The notes under the pieces: generated by a model
Told to the model about the DNA's origin: nothing
Seen by the model: only the letters and a program-made list of their open reading frames with translations
The model's database searches: none
Translations under genes and position numbers: made by a program
Assembly (NCBI GenBank): GCA_004561445.1
Contig: SFVX01000001.1
Coordinates: 558,001-622,000 of the forward strand
Direction of reading: 5' to 3'
Length of the DNA stretch: 64,000 bases
DNA from: a bacterium
Lineage (GTDB): Bacteria; Patescibacteriota; Saccharimonadia; Saccharimonadales; Saccharimonadaceae
In this document: one piece after another, positions 1-8,058 of the stretch
Position numbering within the stretch: the first letter of the stretch is position 1
How the letters are laid out: each line of letters opens with the position of its first letter

Positions 1-11
1 TCCGAAAAGCT

Positions 12-677
12 GTGACGAGCTGTTGGTATGGGGTAATCTACCTTGTGCTGGCGGTAATAGTCTTGCTAGTGTCCGCCAGATATCCCGTGAGGTCGGTTGA
101 GTCTTTGGTGGCGTTTTGCGTGGTGCTTATCTGTGCATTGGCCATACAAATGACGATCAAGAAGCCTTTGACTGATTATCTGGAGTTCGCGAAATTGGAC
201 GGCAGAAAGGCGGCGAAATATTTTGCCAAGAGGCAAATAATTCGTTATGCTGACGAGCCGGAGTACGTAGTTGATCTTGAAGAAATGCTATGTGCTGAGT
301 TTTTTCCAGAGTATGTAGACGTCAATGTAAAACATGGAATCATTGCGATTATCGCGCGAAACGATGGTCGTTGGCGTTTCGGATGGAAGCATCCGGAGCA
401 AAATCCTAGCACGAAGCGTATCCGCGTGGTAGTGTTGGAGAGTTTATCTGGTACAAAGATTCTGAACGAATGCCACGTGTTGGCGTCGCAGCATCGCAAT
501 TTCGGCTACTATAATGGCAAAATCACGGTCCTAAATTATGGCTTGCGCCTGAATGGGAAAGTGATTGCTTATTGTGATCGAAACATGATAGCTGCGTTGT
601 GGGATGCATTGCATTGTATGCAACTTAGCTCGAGCAAATATCTCTCTGATGTCACTGAGAGGGTAAACTGCGAGTAA
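12..677 (+). CDS. unknown two-TM membrane protein, possibly 5'-truncated
   Basis: I do not recognise this 221-residue protein. Two hydrophobic segments lie near residues 8-24 and 31-50, followed by a soluble domain of about 170 residues. The start shown is a GTG at position 12, but the frame is open to the window edge, so the true start may lie outside. It ends 24 bp before the ATG of the next gene, which has the same layout (two N-terminal TM segments, then a soluble domain). The two are probably co-transcribed and perhaps distant paralogues. That relation is inferred from layout only. Confidence 0.6.
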   Translation: MTSCWYGVIYLVLAVIVLLVSARYPVRSVESLVAFCVVLICALAIQMTIKKPLTDYLEFAKLDGRKAAKYFAKRQIIRYADEPEYVVDLEEMLCAEFFPEYVDVNVKHGIIAIIARNDGRWRFGWKHPEQNPSTKRIRVVVLESLSGTKILNECHVLASQHRNFGYYNGKITVLNYGLRLNGKVIAYCDRNMIAALWDALHCMQLSSSKYLSDVTERVNCE

Positions 678-701
678 GTGCGAACTAGAAGGAGGTTTCT
701 T

Positions 702-1322
702 ATGTATATTAAAGAAGCTTGGAGAAGGTATCGCAGAGCGTTGCTCAATTGGATGTTGTTGCTGGTGGCGACACTGGTGATGGCCTATTTGGGCGTAAGT
801 CACAATTTGGCTGGCTCGCTGGCCGGCAATCCGGCGTCGATTGCCATGATTGTGCTGATTGGCGTAATGACGGCTGTAACGGTCGCGACTTTGGCGCTGA
901 GCGTTTGCGTGAAGTATAAGGAGGCAGTTGATCTCGAGATGCAAAACTCGGACAAATTGCTGGAAACTTATGCGGATACACGCATGCGCACGATTGATAT
1001 CGAGCCGATGATGCGTCGTCGCCGCGAAGAAAACGAGGTTCGCTACGAGAAGCGCGAAGACGGTTGGGTGATGACGATTCAAAACCTGGAAGTCAGTTTC
1101 CGTACTTCAGTGATTGACGGCCACATTTATGGCATGCAAGTCGTGCACGTACCGAGCGGCGATCAGTTTATCTCAATTTTGAAGCAGGATGCTACTGGCA
1201 ATTACTACGCTACCTATTGGGATGGCGTACTAATTGGCAGTATGCATAAGCGTACTCTTGAAGCATTGTGGTACTTGGCGGATGAGCCGTCGGAGTATTG
1301 GCATTTGCGCAAGGGACATTAA
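702..1322 (+). CDS. unknown two-TM membrane protein
   Basis: A 206-residue protein with two hydrophobic segments (about residues 17-36 and 44-66), a charged stretch, then a soluble C-terminal domain. The ATG at 702 is chosen over an upstream GTG at 678 because AGAAGGAGG at 687-695 sits 6 nt before it. No catalytic motif is visible. It follows another two-TM protein and is closed by an intrinsic terminator at 1344-1371. Function unknown. Confidence 0.65.
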   Translation: MYIKEAWRRYRRALLNWMLLLVATLVMAYLGVSHNLAGSLAGNPASIAMIVLIGVMTAVTVATLALSVCVKYKEAVDLEMQNSDKLLETYADTRMRTIDIEPMMRRRREENEVRYEKREDGWVMTIQNLEVSFRTSVIDGHIYGMQVVHVPSGDQFISILKQDATGNYYATYWDGVLIGSMHKRTLEALWYLADEPSEYWHLRKGH

Positions 1323-1343
1323 GAAGTTTTTCATCATTCGCGG

Positions 1344-1371
1344 ACTCCGGCCTGAAACGCCGGAGTTTTTT
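1344..1371 (+). terminator. intrinsic terminator
   Basis: An 8-bp stem (ACTCCGGC at 1344-1351 with GCCGGAGT at 1359-1366) and a 7-nt loop, followed by a T-run. It ends the two-gene unit upstream. Confidence 0.85.
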
Positions 1372-1418
1372 AAATATTATAATTATGCTATATTTAGAAT
1401 AGTAAAAAGGGTAGAAGA

Positions 1419-2342
1419 ATGAAAACCAAAAAAATGTTTTTGTGTGGAATCTTGGCGGGGGTTTTGAGCGTTTTTGGCGCTGCTATGCCGATGATGACGA
1501 TAGCTGAGGAAAAAGTAGAAGAGACTTCTTCGACTGAGTCTAGTGAAGTGCTAGAGGTCGATTCTATGCTAGTAGACTTCGGCTTTGCGAGCGAGCTGGG
1601 GCGTAGCTATTCAGGCAAGTTTGCAGTGAAAAACAAAGGTACTGAGAAGATTGTTGTAAAATTTACAACAGAAGAATATGCCGGTATTGCTGCGGATGCG
1701 AGCAAGGCTGGCAAGGATTGGCTAAGCTATGTTGGTGGAAAAAATGTATACGAAATTGAGCCAGAGTCGAGTGCTGATGTAGCACTGCGTTTTAACATTC
1801 CAACTGATGCCGAGAAAGGCAGAACGCAATATGCGACAATCCACGCAGTCGTAACGAGCGAATATGGTAAAGATCAGAGTCGAGATGTTGTTGTAAAAAT
1901 TACAACAACAGACGAAAAGATGGAATTTGGCGGTGCGATTGAGAATAAATTAGATTCGTTTAAGCTAAATAATATGGTTTCGGGGGCGGCGATTATCAAA
2001 AACTCTGGCAAAATTGGTTTTGAGTCGAAAGTTAGCGTGCGAGTGTCGCCGGCATTTGGGCTAGAAGATTGGAAAGAGATAGTACCAGAACAGAGTATAG
2101 ATGTGGCGCCTGGCGATGAAAACTTGTATGTAGATTTTAATAAAGAGATGCCATATGGCATTTATAAAGTTGAACAAAAAATTTCCTACGTAAATAGTGA
2201 AGGGAAGATTATCACGGCGACTAATACTGGTCGTGTAATGCTGTGCCCGCTTTGGATTGTGATTGTGCTTGCAGTAGTAATTGTTGCGATTGTCGTGGCG
2301 GTAGTGATAGTGAAGATAAAAAAGCGCGGCGCAAAAGAGTAA
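1419..2342 (+). CDS. secreted, C-terminally membrane-anchored surface protein with Ig-like domains
   Basis: The 307-residue product has a signal peptide (KTKK, then a hydrophobic core to about residue 29 ending near AEE), an extracellular part of about 240 residues, and a C-terminal TM helix (about 276-300) followed by KIKKRGAKE. Two similar segments (VVKFTTEE near residue 79 and VVKITTTD near 158) suggest two beta-sandwich domains, as in DUF916-type cell-surface proteins. That family link is an inference from pattern. The protein probably sits on the outer face of the cytoplasmic membrane. It is monocistronic, with a terminator at 2350-2377. Both repeated segments carry a 17-bp palindrome that also flanks the CRISPR locus. 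Confidence 0.7.
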   Translation: MKTKKMFLCGILAGVLSVFGAAMPMMTIAEEKVEETSSTESSEVLEVDSMLVDFGFASELGRSYSGKFAVKNKGTEKIVVKFTTEEYAGIAADASKAGKDWLSYVGGKNVYEIEPESSADVALRFNIPTDAEKGRTQYATIHAVVTSEYGKDQSRDVVVKITTTDEKMEFGGAIENKLDSFKLNNMVSGAAIIKNSGKIGFESKVSVRVSPAFGLEDWKEIVPEQSIDVAPGDENLYVDFNKEMPYGIYKVEQKISYVNSEGKIITATNTGRVMLCPLWIVIVLAVVIVAIVVAVVIVKIKKRGAKE

Positions 2343-2349
2343 AGAATAA

Positions 2350-2377
2350 GGCCAGGCGCAGATCTGGTCTTTTTTTG
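2350..2377 (+). terminator. intrinsic terminator
   Basis: GGCCAG (2350-2355) pairs with CTGGTC (2364-2369), with one G-U pair, and is followed by eight T. Confidence 0.75.
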
Positions 2378-2397
2378 TTGAGGTTTTGAGAGTCCTA

Positions 2398-2423
2398 AAA
2401 AGCCTCCAGTGGAGGAGGCTTTT
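2398..2423 (-). terminator. terminator of tRNA-Lys, probably bidirectional
   Basis: A 10-bp perfect stem (AAAAGCCTCC at 2398-2407 with GGAGGCTTTT at 2414-2423) with a 6-nt loop. It lies directly 3' of the minus-strand tRNA-Lys gene. The A/T flanks would let it work in both directions. Confidence 0.8.
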
Positions 2424-2441
2424 TGGAATGGTAGTTCGTTT

Positions 2442-2518
2442 TGGTGAGTCCGGTGAGACTTGAACTCACGACACCCTGCTTAAAAGGCAGGTGCTCTAAC
2501 CGGCTGAGCTACGGACCC
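2442..2518 (-). tRNA. tRNA-Lys (anticodon UUU)
   Basis: A full cloverleaf reads on the minus strand. The acceptor stem GGGTCCG pairs with CGGACTC (one G-U), the anticodon stem is CCTGC/GCAGG with loop CTTTTAA, the T arm contains GTTCAAGT, and a 3' CCA is encoded. The anticodon TTT reads lysine codons. It has its own near-consensus promoter and a hairpin terminator downstream. Confidence 0.95.
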
Positions 2519-2530
2519 TTACTTCTGAAT

Positions 2531-2559
2531 ATTATAGTACCCAAAATAAAAAATTGCAA
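2531..2559 (-). promoter_or_regulatory. tRNA-Lys promoter
   Basis: Minus-strand TTGCAA (2554-2559), a 17-nt spacer and TATAAT (2531-2536), just upstream of tRNA-Lys. It is back to back with the tRNA-Val promoter and does not overlap it. Confidence 0.8.
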
Positions 2560-2564
2560 GAGTA

Positions 2565-2593
2565 TTGCGTAAGATTATTTTTTTTGGTAAAAT
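2565..2593 (+). promoter_or_regulatory. tRNA-Val promoter
   Basis: TTGCGT (2565-2570), a 17-nt spacer and TAAAAT (2588-2593). The predicted start is near 2600, 7 nt before the mature tRNA 5' end. Confidence 0.75.
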
Positions 2594-2606
2594 ATAGGCA
2601 GGTTAT

Positions 2607-2683
2607 GGATCGTTAGCTCAGTTGGCTAGAGCGTATCTTTGACGTAGATAAGGTCGCAGGTTCGACTCCTGCACGATCCACCA
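2607..2683 (+). tRNA. tRNA-Val (anticodon GAC)
   Basis: The acceptor stem GGATCGT pairs with ACGATCC, the anticodon stem is TATCT/AGATA with loop TTGACGT, the T arm contains GGTTCGACTCC, and CCA is encoded. The anticodon GAC reads GUC/GUU valine codons. Confidence 0.93.
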
Positions 2684-2780
2684 GATTGAATTTATGTAAT
2701 AGGTGCAGTATAAAACTCTGTTTTATGTTGCGCCTATTATTTAAGTTTAGAGAACAATATTTTTAATAAAAGAGGGCAAA

Positions 2781-4601
2781 ATGAAGGATAAAAGTAAAAT
2801 CCGCAACGTCGCGATTATTGCACACGTCGACCACGGAAAGACTACGCTAGTGGATGCGCTTTTGAAGCAAAGCAATACCTTCCGTGAGAATCAGGCCGAG
2901 ATGAACGAGACTCTGATTATGGACTCGGGTGATCAAGAGGCGGAACGCGGTATTACGATTACGGCAAAGCAGACCTGCGTTTATTATAACGGATGCAAGA
3001 TCAATATTATTGATACGCCAGGCCACGCCGATTTCTCGGGCGAGGTAGAGCGTACGCTAAACATGGCAGATGGCGTGCTTTTGATTGTAGATGCGCAGGA
3101 AGGCCCAATGCCGCAGACGAAGTTTGTATTGCAAAAGGCGCTCGAAATGGGGCTTACGCCAGTTGTGATTATCAATAAAATTGATAAGCCAGCAGCGCGT
3201 CTGGGTGAAGTTGAAGATGAGATTTCGGATCTCTTCTTGGAGCTTGCTACGACAGAAGAGCAGTTGCAATATCCAGTTTATTATGCGATTGCGCGTGATG
3301 GTCGTGCAGGTAAAACGCCAGAACTCGATAATGATTTGCACGTGATTTTTGACGCAATTATTAATGAAATTCCAGAGCCGCGCGTGGAAGTGGATGGTTC
3401 AAAGGGTTCGCAATTATTGGTGGCCGCCCTCGCTGCCGATAATTACCTTGGTAAATACGCGATTGGTAAGATTTTCCGTGGCAAATTGAAGCGCAATGAA
3501 GCTGTGTCGATTATGAAGACGAATGGCGAGATCATAAAAGGCAAGATTGATCGTTTATTTACTTATCGAGGTTTGGGCCGCGAGGAAACCGACGAGGCGA
3601 TTGCGGGCGATATTGTCGCTTTGTCGGGGCTGGCGGCGGCTAGCATTGGTGATACTATTGCGACTGGCGATAAGCCAGAAGCGCTACCGACGATAGAGCT
3701 CGAAGCGCCAACTATGAGTATTTATATTGGTCCAAATACTTCGCCGCTGAAGGGTCGTGAAGGTGAATTTACGACTTCGCGTCAGATTGGTGATCGCTTG
3801 CATCGTGAGCTTGAGACAAATATTGCCTTGCGCCTTGAGCCGCAAGGGCTAGGATATAAAGTCTCGGGCCGTGGTGAGCTGCATCTTTCGGTTTTGATTG
3901 AGACAATGCGCCGCGAAGGCTACGAGATGGAAGTGGGTCGTCCAGAGGTAGTTTACAAGATTGAAGATGGCGTCGAGATGGAGCCAGTTGAAGAGTTGAC
4001 GATTGAAGTTTCGCCAGAGTTTGTTGGTGCAGTTTCGCAGGAGCTTGGTGTGCGTAAGGCTGAGTTAGTTGAGCAAGAGCTGACAGCTTCGGGTGCAACG
4101 CGTTTCCGCTACAATATTACGACGGCGGCTTTGATTGGTCTGCGCAATAACTTGATGACTGCAACTAAAGGTACGGCCATTATGAATACTTTGCCAAAAG
4201 GATACCAAAAGGTAGAGACGCACTACCATCAGGAGCGCAACGGTGCGCTAGTAGCGAGCGAAGCAGGCCAGAGCACAGCTTATGCGCTTGACGCTGCGCA
4301 GGCGCGTGGCGTGCTATACATTCCACCGCAGGTCGATGTTTATATGGGCATGATTGTGGGCTTGTCAAAGAAAGATGAGCTAGACATCAATGTTTGCCGC
4401 GAAAAGGCGCTCACAAACATGCGTACTCATGCGTCGGACGGTGCAATTCAGTTGACGCCATATACGCAGTTGTCGCTTGAGCAGTGCTTGGATTTCTTGA
4501 TGGAGGACGAGTTGCTTGAAGTAACGCCAAAGAGTCTTAGATTACGCAAGCGCGAACTTAATCCAGTAATGCGCAAACGCCAACGCAATAAAATGCAATA
4601 A
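2781..4601 (+). CDS. typA: ribosome-associated GTPase TypA/BipA
   Basis: A 606-residue translational GTPase of the EF-G superfamily, full length for the family. Visible G motifs are AHVDHGKT (residues 14-21), RGITI (56-60, switch I), DTPGH (78-82) and NKID (132-135). The EF-Tu domain II, EF-G domain V-like region and basic C-terminal domain follow. TypA binds the ribosome and supports growth and subunit assembly under stress. The start has a GAGGG Shine-Dalgarno. The gene is transcribed alone between tRNA-Val and a terminator at 4609-4632. Confidence 0.95.
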   Translation: MKDKSKIRNVAIIAHVDHGKTTLVDALLKQSNTFRENQAEMNETLIMDSGDQEAERGITITAKQTCVYYNGCKINIIDTPGHADFSGEVERTLNMADGVLLIVDAQEGPMPQTKFVLQKALEMGLTPVVIINKIDKPAARLGEVEDEISDLFLELATTEEQLQYPVYYAIARDGRAGKTPELDNDLHVIFDAIINEIPEPRVEVDGSKGSQLLVAALAADNYLGKYAIGKIFRGKLKRNEAVSIMKTNGEIIKGKIDRLFTYRGLGREETDEAIAGDIVALSGLAAASIGDTIATGDKPEALPTIELEAPTMSIYIGPNTSPLKGREGEFTTSRQIGDRLHRELETNIALRLEPQGLGYKVSGRGELHLSVLIETMRREGYEMEVGRPEVVYKIEDGVEMEPVEELTIEVSPEFVGAVSQELGVRKAELVEQELTASGATRFRYNITTAALIGLRNNLMTATKGTAIMNTLPKGYQKVETHYHQERNGALVASEAGQSTAYALDAAQARGVLYIPPQVDVYMGMIVGLSKKDELDINVCREKALTNMRTHASDGAIQLTPYTQLSLEQCLDFLMEDELLEVTPKSLRLRKRELNPVMRKRQRNKMQ

Positions 4602-4608
4602 AAATATG

Positions 4609-4632
4609 CCGGCTGAGGGGAGCCGGTTTTTT
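4609..4632 (+). terminator. intrinsic terminator of typA
   Basis: CCGGCT (4609-4614) pairs with AGCCGG (4621-4626) and is followed by six T. Confidence 0.85.
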
Positions 4633-4649
4633 GGCGAAGTGCTCGTGTT

Positions 4650-4677
4650 TTGATTTTTTGGTGATTCATTGTATAAT
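4650..4677 (+). promoter_or_regulatory. promoter of the membrane-protein pair at 4748-5990
   Basis: TTGATT (4650-4655), a 16-nt spacer and TATAAT (4672-4677). It implies an untranslated leader of about 65 nt ending in an AAGGGGG Shine-Dalgarno before the ATG at 4748. Confidence 0.65.
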
Positions 4678-4747
4678 ATAGAGGTTAGAACGGTGGCGGT
4701 TCTCGAACATTAACGTAGAGCACTTATATTTTTAAGGGGGTGATTTT

Positions 4748-5422
4748 ATGACATTGCTGGAATATATACTCGATCTAGTATTAAATCTTGGCCTGTTTGC
4801 AGTGGTCCTTGGAGGATTACTGTGGTTATTGACGGGGCTGGGAGTCGTAGTATCGGGCTGGATTATTGGGACTGTGATGTCGAGGCGTACGTATCCGTAC
4901 CCGATGGAACATCAGCGTGGCTTTTCGTATGAGTATAACGAAGAGGCAAGTAGGCTCGATATGGAAACACGATTGGGCGTCTGGAGAGGCATGAGCTTTA
5001 CAGTGATTGTAGTTTTGTTGTGGTTACTGTTACTACTTCGTCCGTCGCTCGATGTGGCGTTTACGGTATTTGGCCTTGAGTTACACATCTGGAGCATTGT
5101 AATTATCGCCGCTGTTTTGACTGCAAATGTATTAGCTGGTTCAATCTTGAAGGCTTCTTTGATAGAAAAGCCGATTGTGGTAGTGGATTTTGATAGCTAC
5201 GATCCGGAGACGGATTTGGCAAAGTATAAAATCCGCATGTCAGAAAAGTGGCTAAACGATATGGAGCCGGTGATTGAAATGGAATGTGAGCATGATGATG
5301 ACTTTATCAAGAAATATTGTCACGATCGTTCCAAGTTTGTCGTAACTGACGTGATGGATGGACGCTTGGTTTTTATGGAGCTAAATCTGCGACGTTGGAT
5401 GGGCGCCGATGAGGGGGACTAA
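4748..5422 (+). CDS. unknown membrane protein (about four TM)
   Basis: 224 residues. Hydrophobic segments fall near 5-25, 28-45, 80-98 and 108-130, followed by an acidic soluble C-terminal domain. A strong AAGGGGG Shine-Dalgarno precedes the ATG. No motif is recognised. The stop is directly followed by the Shine-Dalgarno and start of a protein with a similar plan (N-terminal TM hairpin, second TM pair, C-terminal soluble tail), so the two probably form a complex or are paralogues. Function unknown. Confidence 0.65.
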   Translation: MTLLEYILDLVLNLGLFAVVLGGLLWLLTGLGVVVSGWIIGTVMSRRTYPYPMEHQRGFSYEYNEEASRLDMETRLGVWRGMSFTVIVVLLWLLLLLRPSLDVAFTVFGLELHIWSIVIIAAVLTANVLAGSILKASLIEKPIVVVDFDSYDPETDLAKYKIRMSEKWLNDMEPVIEMECEHDDDFIKKYCHDRSKFVVTDVMDGRLVFMELNLRRWMGADEGD

Positions 5423-5423
5423 T

Positions 5424-5990
5424 ATGTTGGGATTTTTAGTCAGCCTTGCAAATTTTGTTATTGCTTTTGTTGTGAATTTACTACTGGTTGGAGTAGGTAC
5501 GGTGGCGGGACTACTTGTAGGACTGCTGATAACTCTTACGATGGCCGCAATCTTGTCAAGAATATCACTGCGTTGGTGCCATGCAAGAGTGGTGCGTAGT
5601 GACGCTGACATCCTAACAAGTTATGGGATGCGTGAGTTTACATACAAAGATGTTCACAACAGAGAAATGCGATGCCTGAAAGTCTATGCGATAATTCTGT
5701 TGGCAATGTTGGCAACTTTCGCTTATGCGGTCTTTGGTGGCATGGGTGGAATTAGGTATTATATCGGGCCGGTTGAAGGCCTACATATAATGTATATGCC
5801 GCTTGCGATCTATCTTGGAGTGATTTTGATACTGCCAGTGACGTTCTTGGCTGATATTCATGAGCAAGGAAGGTATCACTTTGATGTAACAGAGAAAGAC
5901 GGCGAAAAAGTCTTAATCTTGACCGATGGCAGTGGATTTAGCGCGCTAGGAATTACTTTAGACGATAAAGGTAAATTTGTAAGTGTTTAG
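5424..5990 (+). CDS. unknown membrane protein (about four TM)
   Basis: 188 residues starting at the ATG at 5424, chosen over an upstream ATG at 5409 because AGGGGG at 5412-5417 sits 6 nt before it and the previous gene stops at 5422. Hydrophobic segments fall near 2-25, 28-45, 82-100 and 115-135. It is translationally close to the preceding membrane gene and followed by a terminator. Function unknown. Confidence 0.65.
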   Translation: MLGFLVSLANFVIAFVVNLLLVGVGTVAGLLVGLLITLTMAAILSRISLRWCHARVVRSDADILTSYGMREFTYKDVHNREMRCLKVYAIILLAMLATFAYAVFGGMGGIRYYIGPVEGLHIMYMPLAIYLGVILILPVTFLADIHEQGRYHFDVTEKDGEKVLILTDGSGFSALGITLDDKGKFVSV

Positions 5991-5996
5991 CGAAGA

Positions 5997-6026
5997 GCTG
6001 GCCAGGGAAACTTGGCCGGCATTTTT
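5997..6026 (+). terminator. intrinsic terminator
   Basis: GCTGGCCA (5997-6004) pairs with TGGCCGGC (6013-6020), with one G-U, then A and six T. Confidence 0.85.
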
Positions 6027-6049
6027 TATGGCAAGATTATGGCTCCAAC

Positions 6050-6134
6050 AAAAATGACCTCTAGGTGCGGCAGAGGTCAGATTTGGAGTAATGTAATATA
6101 GTTATAGTATAGCACAGAACGCCGTAAAAGTCAA
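6050..6134 (-). ncRNA. candidate short RNA (about 50 nt) with its own promoter and terminator
   Basis: The minus strand carries TTGACT (6129-6134), a 17-nt spacer and TATACT (6106-6111), predicting a start near 6099. Only about 20 nt further a 7-bp hairpin begins (GACCTCT/AGAGGTC at 6058-6080), followed by ATTTTTG. A second CTCCAA/TTGGAG pairing could enclose it. There is no ORF inside. This is either a small RNA or an orphan promoter whose transcript is ended at once. Coordinates include the promoter. Confidence 0.5.
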
Positions 6135-6411
6135 GGGGGTAGAATGGTGAAAAAACCGAACAAAAGTGACTGAAGCGTGTTCGGGTATTATAAAATGCAG
6201 GGCGATTTTGTAAATTGTGGAAAAGTCCAAAATGAAGAATTTTTTTGTTCGGGCGTACCTCTGTTTTTTGGGGCGTTTTTCCACCGAAGTGTGCAAAAAT
6301 CCACAAAAATGGTACTTGCAATTTTTCGGCTAATTGCTTAAACTAAGGACAAGTGGAAAGCAAAACAAAAACCACGAAACAAAAATAAAAGATCAGAAGG
6401 AAGATTGGAAA
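6135..6411. other. gene-free stretch upstream of the division cluster
   Basis: No credible gene on either strand; overlapping minus-strand ORFs lack start signals. From about 6340 the plus strand becomes A-rich, as an untranslated leader would be. The likely cluster promoter is at 6316-6344. Confidence 0.5.
6316..6344 (+). promoter_or_regulatory. promoter of the rsmH-ftsL-ftsI region
   Basis: TTGCAA (6316-6321), a 17-nt spacer and TAAACT (6339-6344). The predicted transcript begins near 6351, in an A-rich leader that reaches the 22-codon ORF at 6412. Confidence 0.6.
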
Positions 6412-6480
6412 ATGAAAAAGAAAATCGAAGTCATCGACCAATCGCGAAACTACGAAATTATCACATTAGTACGTCGCTAA
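6412..6480 (+). CDS. short basic peptide ORF (22 aa) ahead of rsmH
   Basis: An ATG at 6412 is preceded by an AGAAGGAAG-type Shine-Dalgarno and encodes 22 codons beginning MKKKIEVIDQ and ending LVRR, then TAA. It lies about 60 nt into the predicted leader of the division cluster, where many bacteria carry mraZ. A second short ORF with a strong Shine-Dalgarno lies after rsmH. It may be a regulatory leader peptide or a real microprotein. No homologue is recognised. Confidence 0.45.
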   Translation: MKKKIEVIDQSRNYEIITLVRR

Positions 6481-6771
6481 TCTGATTATTTTTGGGCACA
6501 TTAACAAGTTCGAATCCCGACATCTAGGAGTTTTGGACGCGTTTAGGATACGCGAAACAGAAACCGTAGGTACCTAAATTAAAATACACACCTCCCAAAC
6601 ATATATAACTCCACCTAACACAAATTAAACTCTCAACGCCGCGATCATGAGTCGATTAAATATTGGCAGAGATCCGGTATATTAACTTGTGTAAAGGCAA
6701 AACAAACAACAAAAAACACAAAAATCCGAAATTTCTAGATGCGGGGATTCGAACTAAGCTATAATGAAGAA
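6481..6771 (+). other. untranslated stretch between short ORF and rsmH
   Basis: About 290 nt with no further ORF that has initiation signals. The plus strand is rich in AAAC/CAAAC tracts in its last third. A TATAAT at 6760-6765 suggests a second, leaderless transcript that starts at the rsmH ATG. Confidence 0.4.
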
Positions 6772-7647
6772 ATGAATGAAATTCATATTCCAGTTTTATT
6801 ATCGAGCACGATAGAATACTTAGCGCCGAAGCCAGGTGAATCTTACTTGGATTTGACAGCTGGTTACGGTGGACATGCAGATAAAATTTTGGAAGTAACG
6901 CAAGATTATAATGCGGCGGTCTTAAACGATCGTGATCAGAATGCAATAGATTACTTGAATGCGAAGTATCAAAAGAAGAAGCCGAATCTACTGCACAATG
7001 ATTTTTATAGTACTGCGTTGCAACTAGTGGAGAATAACAAAAAGTTCGATATAATACTGGCGGATTTCGGAGTTTCTTCACCGCAATTAGATAAGGAAGA
7101 GCGCGGGTTTTCGTTCTCGAAGCCAGCGAGGTTGGATATGCGAATGGACCAATCTCAGGAGCTGGACGCTTGGCGAGTAATCAACAAGTGGCGAGAAAGC
7201 GAACTCACGGATATTTTTGTACGCTATGGCGAGGAAAAGCCGGGTAGGGCGAAGATGTTGGCGCGAGAAATCGTGACACATAGACCAATCGATACTACGA
7301 CGGAACTAGCCGAGCTGATACGTCATAAATCGCCGTTTTCGCATACTCATCCGGCTACAAAGATTTTTCAAGCCGTCCGCATCGTCGTAAATGATGAGCT
7401 AGGCGAGATTGAGAGAACTTTGCCGCTATTGCCGAAACTATTGAATCCTGGTGGGCGAGTTGGAATTATTTCCTTTCATAGCCTTGAGGATAGGTTGGTT
7501 AAAGATTACTTTAAAGAGGCGAGCGACAAGGGGATTGAGTCTGAGCTAAAAATCTTGACGAAAAAGCCGATCGTTGCGGATGCAGCTGAGTTAGTTAATA
7601 ACCCACGCGCAAGAAGTGCAAAACTAAGAGTTGCCGTAAAGCTTTAG
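6772..7647 (+). CDS. rsmH: 16S rRNA m4C1402 methyltransferase RsmH (MraW)
   Basis: A SAM-dependent N4-methyltransferase for C1402 of 16S rRNA. The start HIPVLL, the SAM-binding LDLTAGYGGHA, the ADFGVSSPQLD block and the C-terminal FHSLEDRLVK and NPRARSAKLR blocks are all present, giving about 291 residues. I place the start at the ATG at 6772 (MNEIHIPVLL) rather than 6739: TATAAT at 6760-6765 is exactly 6 nt upstream and neither ATG has a Shine-Dalgarno. It heads the division and wall cluster, as in most bacteria. Confidence 0.95.
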   Translation: MNEIHIPVLLSSTIEYLAPKPGESYLDLTAGYGGHADKILEVTQDYNAAVLNDRDQNAIDYLNAKYQKKKPNLLHNDFYSTALQLVENNKKFDIILADFGVSSPQLDKEERGFSFSKPARLDMRMDQSQELDAWRVINKWRESELTDIFVRYGEEKPGRAKMLAREIVTHRPIDTTTELAELIRHKSPFSHTHPATKIFQAVRIVVNDELGEIERTLPLLPKLLNPGGRVGIISFHSLEDRLVKDYFKEASDKGIESELKILTKKPIVADAAELVNNPRARSAKLRVAVKL

Positions 7648-7720
7648 ATGGGCGGCTCGAGGTAGGCAATATTTTTGCGTATCGCGAAAAATAAAAACAA
7701 AAAACAGAAAGGAGCCTAAA

Positions 7721-7783
7721 ATGGCTAAAATCATTGTTACGAATCGTTCTCGTGCACAGCAAGTTAAAGTAAACTTTCGCTAG
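7721..7783 (+). CDS. short basic peptide ORF (20 aa) between rsmH and ftsL
   Basis: The ATG at 7721 has an excellent AGAAAGGAG Shine-Dalgarno (7706-7714, 6-nt spacing), better than most large genes nearby. It encodes 20 residues starting MAKIIVTNRS, rich in Arg, Lys, Val and Gln, then TAG. An A-rich tract precedes it, as for the short ORF at 6412. About 275 nt of structured untranslated RNA follows before ftsL. It is either a leader peptide or a conserved microprotein. No function can be assigned. Confidence 0.5.
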   Translation: MAKIIVTNRSRAQQVKVNFR

Positions 7784-8058
7784 TTTTTGACAGTGCGGCA
7801 TAATGAATGCCTTGTACTGCCGGATACCAGTCTAAAAGATCCCCAAAACAACCTATATGCCCCTTTGCAGGGTACCAAGAACTAGGTGAGTTTTTGGAGT
7901 GTGTATATAAATATTTTGACCTCTCTTCAGTGGATAGCTAATTCTCTCTTTGTAGCTATAGAACAACACTGAAGCCTTCGAACTGGGGCGTGGCTTGACC
8001 TCTGCGCCTCAAGTTCACCATAAAACAAAAACAAACATATAAAAACGGAATTATTTTG
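7784..8058 (+). ncRNA. structured leader RNA upstream of ftsL
   Basis: 275 nt without a gene but with strong secondary structure. One hairpin pairs CTTCAGTG (7925-7932) with CACTGAAG (7967-7974), with an inner ATAGCTA/TAGCTAT stem. A second pairs GAACT and GGGGCG (7980-7990) with CGCCTC and AGTTC (8005-8016). No T-run follows either, so these are not intrinsic terminators. A cis-acting leader for ftsL-ftsI or a processed RNA are both possible. Confidence 0.45.

Noticed and set aside
531..1082. Minus-strand ORF of 183 codons and similar antisense ORFs through the window
   Set aside because: They are shadows of the plus-strand genes; none has initiation signals or family motifs.
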